Source of the DNA: JACVRW01 sp963837445
GTDB lineage: Bacteria; Actinomycetota; Thermoleophilia; Solirubrobacterales; Thermoleophilaceae
Length of the DNA: 64,000 nucleotides
NCBI GenBank assembly: GCA_963837445.1
Contig: CAWINK010000021.1
Location: 502,339 to 566,338 of the forward strand
Direction of reading: 5' to 3'
A program made the position numbers and the translations under genes. The notes under the pieces are model-generated. The model searched no databases and was not told where the DNA came from. It was given only the letters and a program-made list of their open reading frames with translations. Position 1 is the stretch's first letter; each line of letters starts with the position of its first letter. Shown here one piece after another: positions 57,967 to 64,000 of this stretch.

Positions 57967-59841
57967 ATGCGCCTAACCACGGCACAGGCGCTCGTGCGCT
58001 TCCTCGCGGGGCAGTGGAGCGAGCGCGACGGGGAGCGGCGGAGGGCGGTTCCGGGGATCTTCGGGATCTTCGGCCACGGCAACGTGTGCGGCCTCGGGCC
58101 GGCGCTCGAGGAGGACGAGGGCCAGTCGCTCAGCTTCCACCAGCCCAAGAACGAGCAGTCGATGGTCCATGCGGCGATCGGCTACGCGCGGGCGAACGAC
58201 CTGCTCGCGACGCTCGCGTGCAGCGCGTCCATCGGCCCGGGCTCCACGAATCTGCTCACCGGCGCGGCCAGCGCAACGGTCAACCGCGTTCCGGTCCTGC
58301 TGCTTCCCTCCGACACGTTCGCCAACCGCCGCCAGGGACCCGTGATGCAGGCGCTCGAGCATCCACGCGAGGCGGACCTGACCGTGAACGACGCCTTCCG
58401 GCCGCTCAGCGCCTACTTCGACCGCATCACGCGGCCCGAGCAGCTCGTGACCTCGCTGCCTGAGGCGATGCGCGTGCTGCTCGACCCAGCGGAGACCGGC
58501 GCGGTGACGCTCTCGCTTCACCAGGACGTCCAGGCCGAGGCATGCGACTTCCCGCCGAGCCTGTTCGAGCCCCACACCTGGCATGTCGCCCGCCGGCCTC
58601 CGGCGGAGTCCGAGCTGTGCGCCGCGGCCCGGGCGATCCGCGACTGCGAACGTCCGCTCCTGATCGCCGGTGGCGGCGTGCACTACTCCGACGCGCTCGT
58701 GGAGCTCGCCGAGCTGTCGGCTCGCTGCGGAATCCCGGTGGCCGAGACCTCAGCGGGCAAGGGCGCGCTCCCGGACGGCGAGCTTGCCGTGGGTGGCGTC
58801 GGTGTGACCGGCACGCGCGCGGCCAACGCGCTGGCCCGCGAGGCGGACCTGGTGGTCTGCGTCGGCACGCGCCTCATCGACCTCACGACCGGGTCGCAGT
58901 CACTGTTCCAGGATCCCAAGGTGCGCTTCGTGGGCATCAACCTCGTGGCCCGCGACGCCCACAAGCTCGGCGCACTCCCGCTGGTGGCCGACGCCAGGCT
59001 CGGCCTGCGCGCCCTCCTGGAGGCGCTCGACGGCGAGGACTGGCGGGCACCCGAGGCCTGGCGCGAACGAGCGCTCGAGGAGAGGGCCCGCTGGGAGCGA
59101 GAGCTGAGCGACGACCTCGCCACTCGCGACGGCGAGCGCATGAGCCAGGGCCAGCTGCTTCGCGTCCTCAACGAGTCGTCCGCCCCTGAGGACTGGCTCA
59201 TCGTCGCGTCCGGAACGCCGCACGTGGACGTGCACAAGCTCTGGGACGCCTCGACAGGCGCGCGCTGTCTGATGGAGGTCGGCTTCTCATGCATGGCCGG
59301 CGAGATCCCCGCCGCGCTGGGGGTGCGGATGGCGCGTCCGGACGGCGAGGTGTACGTGCTGATCGGCGACGGGAACTACCTGATGGGCGCCACCGGCGAG
59401 CTCGTGACGGCCCGGCAGGAGGGGCTGAAGCTCACCGTCGTGGTCGTGGAGAACCACGGGTTCCAGTCCATCCATGGGCTCCAGCGGGCGCGCACCGGGC
59501 GCAGCTTCGGGCTGGAGTTCCGCGAGCGCTCGGCCGACGGCTCCGGCGTCGGCGGGCCCTTCGTGGAGATCGACTACGCCGCGAATGCCCGGAGCCTCGG
59601 GTGCTCGGTCTTCACCGCCGCCTCGCTCGACGAGTTCCGCGCCGCGCTCGACGCGGCCCGAGCCGAGACGGCGCCCGTGGTGATCGTGGCGCGCGTGGAG
59701 CCGCGGCGGCTGCTGCTCGACTCCGACTGCTGGTGGGACGTGGGAGTGGCGGAGCTCTCCGAGCGGCCCGAGACGCGCGAGCTGGCAGCCGAGCATGCCC
59801 GCGGCCGCGCCCTTCAGCGGCCCTACCTCCCACGGCCGTGA
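57967..59841 (+). CDS. iolD: IolD-like thiamine-diphosphate hydrolase (3D-trihydroxycyclohexane-1,2-dione hydrolase family)
   Basis: A 624-residue ThDP enzyme. IolD opens the ring of trihydroxycyclohexane-1,2-dione in myo-inositol breakdown. Recognisable segments: RLTTAQALVRFLAGQW, GIFGIFGHGNVCGLGPALEE, QPKNEQSMVHAAIGYARAND (catalytic Glu), SIGPGSTNLLTGAASATVNR, VPVLLLPSDTFANRRQGPVM, LTVNDAFRPLSAYFDRITRP, and the ThDP motif VLIGDGNYLMGATGELVTAR with ENHGF. It is full length and close to the family norm (about 620-640). No iolB, iolC, iolE or iolG lies nearby, so the substrate may differ from the inositol intermediate. GTGA overlap with the next gene. Confidence 0.85.
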   Translation: MRLTTAQALVRFLAGQWSERDGERRRAVPGIFGIFGHGNVCGLGPALEEDEGQSLSFHQPKNEQSMVHAAIGYARANDLLATLACSASIGPGSTNLLTGAASATVNRVPVLLLPSDTFANRRQGPVMQALEHPREADLTVNDAFRPLSAYFDRITRPEQLVTSLPEAMRVLLDPAETGAVTLSLHQDVQAEACDFPPSLFEPHTWHVARRPPAESELCAAARAIRDCERPLLIAGGGVHYSDALVELAELSARCGIPVAETSAGKGALPDGELAVGGVGVTGTRAANALAREADLVVCVGTRLIDLTTGSQSLFQDPKVRFVGINLVARDAHKLGALPLVADARLGLRALLEALDGEDWRAPEAWRERALEERARWERELSDDLATRDGERMSQGQLLRVLNESSAPEDWLIVASGTPHVDVHKLWDASTGARCLMEVGFSCMAGEIPAALGVRMARPDGEVYVLIGDGNYLMGATGELVTARQEGLKLTVVVVENHGFQSIHGLQRARTGRSFGLEFRERSADGSGVGGPFVEIDYAANARSLGCSVFTAASLDEFRAALDAARAETAPVVIVARVEPRRLLLDSDCWWDVGVAELSERPETRELAAEHARGRALQRPYLPRP

Positions 59842-60764
59842 GGATCGTGGCCACCGCCGAGGTTCCGCCCGTTGCGCGCGTGGCGTTCGCGCGGCTCGGC
59901 GAGATCGAGGTAGCGGCGGCGGGTGACTGCAACGCGATCGCCGGCGCCGAGGTCCTGATCGTGCGCGGCACGCGCCTCGACGCGGCGCTGCTCGCGCGAG
60001 CCGGCCGCCTGCGGGCGATCGCGAGAACGGGCGCGGGATACGACAACGTCGATGTGGAAGCAGCCACCAGGCTCGGGGTGCCGGTGGTGTACGCGCCCGG
60101 GATCGGCAGCCGACCGGTGGCCGAGGGGACGCTCGCCCTGATCCTCGCGGCGGCGAAGCGCCTGCGCGAGCTCGGCGCGGTCGTGCACGAGAGCGGCTGG
60201 GCCACGCGCTACGGCGTGGTGGGACTCGACATCGAGGGTGCCTGCCTCGGCGTGGTCGGTTTCGGGGCAATCGGGCGCGAGGTCGCCCGGCTCTGCGCCG
60301 CCCTCGGCATGCACGTGATCGCGCACGACCCGGCGGCCGACGGGGCCGAGCTGGTGCCGCTCACGGAGCTCGCCGCCCGTGCCGACGTGATCACGCTTCA
60401 CTGTGCGCTCACGGGGCGCACACGGGGACTCGTGGACAGGAACTTCCTCGCGGGCGTGAAGCCCGGGGCGATCCTGGTGAACGCCTCGCGTGGCGAGGTG
60501 GTTCAGGATGAAGAGGTCCTGGCTGACGCCCTCTCGAGCGGGCGGCTGTCCGCGGTTGCCCTGGACGTCTTCCCGACCGAGCCTCCGGACGCAAGCCACC
60601 GCCTCTACAGGGACCCGCGCGTGATCTGCACGCCGCATACGGTCGGCCTGACTCGACTCTGGAACGAGCAGGTCTTCCAATCGCTGGCCCGCGGGGTCGA
60701 GGGTGTGCTCGCCGGGCAGCGGCCCGGGAACCTCCTGAATCCGGACGCGATCAGCGCTGCGTGA
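59838..60764 (+). CDS. D-2-hydroxyacid dehydrogenase (NAD-dependent)
   Basis: A 308-residue member of the D-isomer 2-hydroxyacid dehydrogenase family (phosphoglycerate, glycerate or hydroxypyruvate type). Motifs: AIARTGAGYDNVDVEAATRL, RPVAEGTLALILAAAKRLRE, CLGVVGFGAIGREVARLCAA (Rossmann), ITLHCALTGRTRGLVDRNFL, ILVNASRGEVVQDEEVLADA (catalytic Arg), ALDVFPTEPPDASHRLYRDP (Glu) and VICTPHTVGLTRLWNEQVFQ (His). GTG 59838 overlaps the iolD stop. It would reduce a 2-keto acid formed by the pathway. Convergent overlap of 14 bases with the anti-sigma gene. Confidence 0.88.
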   Translation: MRIVATAEVPPVARVAFARLGEIEVAAAGDCNAIAGAEVLIVRGTRLDAALLARAGRLRAIARTGAGYDNVDVEAATRLGVPVVYAPGIGSRPVAEGTLALILAAAKRLRELGAVVHESGWATRYGVVGLDIEGACLGVVGFGAIGREVARLCAALGMHVIAHDPAADGAELVPLTELAARADVITLHCALTGRTRGLVDRNFLAGVKPGAILVNASRGEVVQDEEVLADALSSGRLSAVALDVFPTEPPDASHRLYRDPRVICTPHTVGLTRLWNEQVFQSLARGVEGVLAGQRPGNLLNPDAISAA

Positions 60765-61512
60765 GCGGAGGCAGCAGCTCGATCCCGCGGCTACCGGGCT
60801 TCCCGTTCTTGTCGAGCCAGTTGACCCGCGCGTACGAATCCCCGGGGCGAATCGAGATTGCGTAGAAGTCGCCGCGGGCGCCCTTCGGTCCCTCATGCGG
60901 CCGCGCTTCGCGCCGCAGCCCGTCCGGCGCCGTGATCACGACTCGCGCCGCACGCTCCGGCACGCGTCCGTAGACGAGTACCGGCTGCCGCCGCAATCGC
61001 CGGGCCTGTTCGCTGTCTCCGCGCATGTACACACCGGGGTTCTGAACTCTGCTGAACCCAGGGGTCCGGGGAAACTCCCCGCACTGCCCTCCAGCGCCGT
61101 CTAGGTGAGCGCGGGGATCCACCAGCACCAGCGAGAGGCACCGAAGTCCGGCGGGCTGGTAGAGCTCGCCGGTGTCGGGATCCTTCAGCACCGAGCTGCG
61201 CGACGCCTCCATCTGCCACTGCCCGATGCCCGGCGCGGTGCCCGTGGCAACCACGACGCTCCGGCCTCGGCGCGGCGGCGTGCCCTCGCCCTTCGGGATC
61301 ACCGTGCCCACCGGGTCAGGCTTCACGGCCGAGGGCACCGTGCGGGACTCCTCACCACCGCCCGTAACGACACGAGCCACGACCACGGCGCTCGCGAGGA
61401 GCGCCGCGACGGCGACCACGGCGGCCACATCGCCAAGGCGGATCCCGCGCCGCGGAGACCGTTGCCCCGCCTCGCGCAACTCCAGCTCGAGCGCTCCAAA
61501 GAAGTCGTTCAT
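60751..61512 (-). CDS. Putative anti-sigma factor (membrane)
   Basis: A 253-residue single-pass protein. About 27 cytosolic residues (MNDFFGALELELREAGQRSP) precede one helix (GDVAAVVAVAALLASAVVVA) and a Gly/Pro-rich extracytoplasmic region with two cysteine pairs (LRCLSLVL, GGQCGEF) and PGDSYARVNWLDKNGKPGSR at the end. ATG 61512 overlaps the stop of the ECF sigma gene upstream (ATGA), so it is very probably its regulator. There is no zinc-binding anti-sigma motif. Confidence 0.65.
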   Translation of the reverse strand: MNDFFGALELELREAGQRSPRRGIRLGDVAAVVAVAALLASAVVVARVVTGGGEESRTVPSAVKPDPVGTVIPKGEGTPPRRGRSVVVATGTAPGIGQWQMEASRSSVLKDPDTGELYQPAGLRCLSLVLVDPRAHLDGAGGQCGEFPRTPGFSRVQNPGVYMRGDSEQARRLRRQPVLVYGRVPERAARVVITAPDGLRREARPHEGPKGARGDFYAISIRPGDSYARVNWLDKNGKPGSRGIELLPPLTQR

Positions 61513-62015
61513 CGCTTGCCTCCAATTCGCTTGCGCAGACTCGACAGCCCGCGACTGACCCGCTGCCTGACGGCCGCCTCCGACACTCCCTCCGCCACCG
61601 CGATCTCGCCGTATGCCCGCTCGTCCAGCACGCGGGCGCGCAGCGCGGTGCGCTGGTCGGCTGGGAGCACCTCGAGCAGCGTGTCTGCGGTGACCTCGTC
61701 CGCCAGCCGGTTGAACTCCGCCACGTCAGCCTCGCTGAGCGCCGGACGCTCGATCCGAAGGCGCCGCCGCGCGCGATCCTCGGCGTAGCCCCGCCGCCGC
61801 CAGTCCTTCAGCTTGTTCGTAGCGATGGCGTACAGCCAGGTCGTAGGCGCCCCCATCTCGGGCCGGTAGCGCTCGCGCGACCCAAGCGCGGCGGCGAACG
61901 TCTCCGCCGTGAGGTCCGCGGCAACCTCCGCGTCGCCCGTGGCCCGCATCAGGTAGCCCGCGATGCGGCGAGCGTGCGACCGGTACAGCTCCTCGATCTC
62001 GGCGGCCGACATCAC
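61509..62015 (-). CDS. ECF RNA polymerase sigma factor
   Basis: A 168-residue ECF sigma factor. Region 2: LYRSHARRIAGYLMRATGDA, EVAADLTAETFAAALGSRER and PTTWLYAIATNKLKDWRRRG. Region 4: LEVLPADQRTALRARVLDER then AYGEIAVAEGVSEAAVRQRV. The second Met (62012) may be the start. No AAC-N16-CGT element is obvious upstream, unlike the 22.9-kb and 34.3-kb cases. Followed by the overlapping membrane anti-sigma candidate. Confidence 0.87.
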   Translation of the reverse strand: MMSAAEIEELYRSHARRIAGYLMRATGDAEVAADLTAETFAAALGSRERYRPEMGAPTTWLYAIATNKLKDWRRRGYAEDRARRRLRIERPALSEADVAEFNRLADEVTADTLLEVLPADQRTALRARVLDERAYGEIAVAEGVSEAAVRQRVSRGLSSLRKRIGGKR

Positions 62016-62063
62016 ACCACCCCCTTATTCGCGCGAGCGGGGCGGAGTGTGACTACTCGAGCA

Positions 62064-62086
62064 GGCGCTGCGGTCGCGTCAGCGCC
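62064..62086. terminator. Hairpin at the 3' end of the Ig-like protein gene
   Basis: GGCGCTG (62064-62070) and CAGCGCC (62080-62086) form a perfect 7-bp stem around a nine-base loop. It overlaps the stop codon (62079-62081) of the minus-strand gene and probably ends its transcript before the sigma-factor gene. There is no T-run. Confidence 0.5.
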
Positions 62087-63959
62087 GTTGCGGCTTCTTG
62101 GGGCGCTTCAGCGCCGCCGCCCGTGCCGGCCGGGACCTGTTCCCGGCCGCGTCGGTCAACGTCGCGGCGATCCTGAAGCCAACCGACTTTCGTCCGCGCA
62201 GCGCCCGCCGGGCGCGCTTCGTGAGCTTGGCGCGCAGCGTGGTGGCTCGCCCGGCGCGGACGGCGCCCCTCACTCGAGCTATCACGAGCTTCCGCTTCAG
62301 CTTCAGCCGCTTTGCGACCTTCCTCGTGACCCTGAGCTCGACCAGGGCCGTGCACGCCTCGTCGCTGGTGACCCTGACCGGGACGCGCCCGCTCTTCAGC
62401 GCCCTCCTCAGGTTCCGCGACCCGAGCCGCACGGTGCCCCTGGGTGCCGTGATGTCGCGAGGCGCCGCGGCGACTACCCCAGAGGGCTCCGAGTCAGACG
62501 AGACGGATCGGCCCTGCGTGGCGGTCACGCGTGCGCGCAGCCGTCCGCCGACGTCGGCCGCCGCCGGCGTGTACGACGCGCCGGTCGCGCCCGCAATCGG
62601 CGCGCACGATACGCCGCCAGCGTCGCAGCGCAGCCACGACCGGCTGATGGCGGGAGTGCCCGACCAGGCGCCGTCGCTCGCCGAGAGCGTGCCGCCCTCG
62701 ACGGGGTCGCCGCTCAAGCCTGGGCGGACGCTGGCGAACGGAGCATCCGCGCCCAGCGTGACGCCGTAGCTGGCGCAGGACCCGACCGAGTTTCCGTGGC
62801 TGACGATCAGCTCGCGGGACTCCCCCGCCGGCAGGGTCGATGAGACGGCTGCCGGCGTGGTGAAGGGTCCGATTCCCGAGTTGCCCGCGTAGTTCGCGGC
62901 GAGCCCCGAAGCGGGCGCGAAGGCCGGGTTGTAGATCGTCGGTGTGACACCGTTCCCGCATGCCGGCGCCGGGGCCGTGCGGGCGACCAGGCACACAGAC
63001 TCGTTCAGGAGGCTTGCGACAGGAAACACGTCGTACAGGAAGCTCGACATCGGCTGTATGACCGTCGGAGCCGAGGTGGGCGCGGCGCAGCGGCTTTCGA
63101 TGCTGTTGCGCACAAAGATCCCGTTGTGAACGCGGTCGCCCGCGCCGAGTGACTCCCCCGCGCGTGTCTCGAACGGGATGTAGGGCTCCACGAAGGCCGA
63201 CTCGGAGCCGTGGGTGCCATCCGCGTCGGTCGCGTCGTTGCGGAACCGAATCGTGTGGCCGAGGTCCGCGTCCGTCACGGTGTAGGTCGCGCCGGTCGCG
63301 CCCGGGATGTCCACGCAGTTGGCTCCGACGGAGTCGCAGCGCCGCCAGCGCTGCCCGATCGACGGAGTCTCGACCCAGTCGGCGTCGCTTCCGGTCAGGA
63401 TCGCACCCAGCGACGGAGTCCCTCCTATGCTCGGAGGCGAAGCCGCCCACGGGCCCCGGCTTCTGAACGTGACGGTGTAACTGGGGCACGCCGCGTCCTC
63501 GACCACTTCGTGGATGACCACGCTGATGAAGCCTTCGCCCGCGACCATGAACGAGTAGGGGGGCAGGCTGGTCCCCTCGCCCATGTCGCCGGCGTGCCGC
63601 GCGCCCGGATTCACGCTATCGAACGTCCCGGCGTAGGCGGCGCTGTAGAGCTGGGTGCACGCCGAGTCGACGTCGACCTCGAAGCAAAAGGGATCGGCGA
63701 GGTGGCTCCGGAGGACGTGGTTGCGGTAGCGGAACGAGAGCTCGTCCTCGATCACGGACGGAGGCTGATCCGCCGCTGCGCAGGAGCTCACGGGATTGAC
63801 GGTGCGGGAGATACGCCCCGTCTGCGTCTGAACCGGCGAGTTCGCGACGCTCTGCGCGATCGGTCCGGCGATGACCGCCGCCCCGGCGGTCGCGGCGGTC
63901 GGGGCGAGCGCGAGCAGCACAAACAGGCCTGCCGCGAGCAGGATCCGCCGGAGCATCAC
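62079..63959 (-). CDS. Large secreted protein with two Ig-like repeats
   Basis: A 626-residue exported protein. Signal peptide MMLRRILLAAGLFVLLALAP (cleavage near ATAGA). Two N-terminal Cys-rich beta domains (PPSVIEDELSFRYRNHVLRS; PTVIQPMSSFLYDVFPVASL) are each followed by an Ig-like repeat of the form W..TPSIGQRWRRCDSVGANC, VDIPGATGATYTVTDADLGH and W..TPAISRSWLRCDAGGVSC, APIAGATGASYTPAAADVGG. The C-terminus is a basic domain of the LRRALKSGRVPVRVTSDEAC and RVTRKVAKRLKLKRKLVIAR type. There is no LPXTG. Probably a surface or matrix protein. ATG 63959 is the start. Confidence 0.72.
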   Translation of the reverse strand: MMLRRILLAAGLFVLLALAPTAATAGAAVIAGPIAQSVANSPVQTQTGRISRTVNPVSSCAAADQPPSVIEDELSFRYRNHVLRSHLADPFCFEVDVDSACTQLYSAAYAGTFDSVNPGARHAGDMGEGTSLPPYSFMVAGEGFISVVIHEVVEDAACPSYTVTFRSRGPWAASPPSIGGTPSLGAILTGSDADWVETPSIGQRWRRCDSVGANCVDIPGATGATYTVTDADLGHTIRFRNDATDADGTHGSESAFVEPYIPFETRAGESLGAGDRVHNGIFVRNSIESRCAAPTSAPTVIQPMSSFLYDVFPVASLLNESVCLVARTAPAPACGNGVTPTIYNPAFAPASGLAANYAGNSGIGPFTTPAAVSSTLPAGESRELIVSHGNSVGSCASYGVTLGADAPFASVRPGLSGDPVEGGTLSASDGAWSGTPAISRSWLRCDAGGVSCAPIAGATGASYTPAAADVGGRLRARVTATQGRSVSSDSEPSGVVAAAPRDITAPRGTVRLGSRNLRRALKSGRVPVRVTSDEACTALVELRVTRKVAKRLKLKRKLVIARVRGAVRAGRATTLRAKLTKRARRALRGRKSVGFRIAATLTDAAGNRSRPARAAALKRPKKPQRR

Positions 63960-64000
63960 CGCCCGTACATCCGGCGCGGCTACTCGAGCACGCCCTCGAG

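Noticed and set aside
63960..64000. Possible end of another minus-strand gene (TAG near 63982)
   Set aside because: Only a handful of codons are in the window, so nothing can be said about it.

Overview
This window is a GC-rich (about 70%), densely packed actinobacterial chromosome segment. The lineage is inferred from sequence character only, without a search. The class Thermoleophilia (Solirubrobacterales-like) is my best guess, because of the RemA/DUF370-like protein, secreted proteins with W..TP/GATGASYT Ig-like repeats, several ECF sigma/anti-sigma pairs, the KorAB and split PntAA/PntAB/PntB sets, and near-leaderless promoters. I see no rRNA, tRNA, CRISPR array, transposase, integrase or phage gene, and no gene-free stretch longer than about 300 bases. 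The longest gaps are 27500-27769 and 44053-44305, and both contain hairpins.

Layout. 1-3555: an osmoprotectant ABC transporter operon (ATPase, two permeases, lipoprotein), every gene broken by single extra bases. 3575-6008: mtnA, a DUF1152 protein and a GNAT acetyltransferase. 6097-11832: 2-oxoacid:ferredoxin oxidoreductase (korAB), divergent from the three-gene proton-translocating transhydrogenase (pntAA-pntAB-pntB). 11909-15712: RemA-like protein, acidic protein, SDR, rhodanese, PfkB kinase, ArfB and a membrane protein. 15726-18094: an HxlR regulator, a 17-bp palindromic operator and two tandem cytosolic HtrA-like proteases. 18131-24272: NlpC/P60 lipoprotein, DUF1244, a small tail-anchored protein plus 3Fe-4S ferredoxin, SRPBCC protein, an ECF sigma/anti-sigma pair, a class III cyclase and a secreted DHIHI-motif protein. 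24295-27499: aldehyde dehydrogenase, SDR and alpha/beta hydrolase. 27770-30901: a STAS protein with a membrane-PAS-GAF-PP2C-HATPase protein (partner switching). 30922-32801: M23, PhzF and VOC genes, each with one apparent extra base. 32828-38305: an ECF sigma factor fused to an anti-sigma-like tail, a divergent Cys-rich secreted protein, a DmpA-type peptidase, trypsin and P450. 38399-44512: VOC protein, cyclopropane synthase-like methyltransferase, SGNH hydrolase, hydrolase, DEAD-box helicase and fatty-acid desaturase. 44509-48308: NfeD, slipin, mmsA, azlC and azlD on the minus strand. 48383-51722: sulfatase-like protein, XRE/MarR pair and GAF-HD-GYP protein.

51815-60764 is the most distinctive block. 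A seven-gene minus-strand operon (GntR, HpcH/HpaI aldolase, IclR, HisD-family dehydrogenase, SDR, SMP-30 lactonase, SDR) faces a two-gene plus-strand operon (IolD-like TPP hydrolase, D-2-hydroxyacid dehydrogenase). It looks like a complete carbon-source pathway for a polyol, cyclitol or sugar acid, but it lacks the usual iolB/C/E/G genes and any transporter. A CoA-acylating methylmalonate/malonate-semialdehyde dehydrogenase (mmsA, same family as IolA) lies 5 kb further on. 60751-63959 closes the window with a third ECF sigma/anti-sigma pair and a large secreted Ig-like protein. The last 41 bases hold only what may be the 3' end of a further minus-strand gene (an in-frame TAG near 63982).

Two window-wide patterns deserve attention. 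First, a 3' element (a conserved lead of about 23 bases, then a strong hairpin) occurs right after three genes in convergent intergenic gaps at 6.0, 27.6 and 38.3 kb. Second, all disrupted genes can be restored by removing single extra bases, clustered at 0-3.6, 31.2-32.7 and 44.7-45.2 kb, which points to sequencing or assembly error rather than gene decay.
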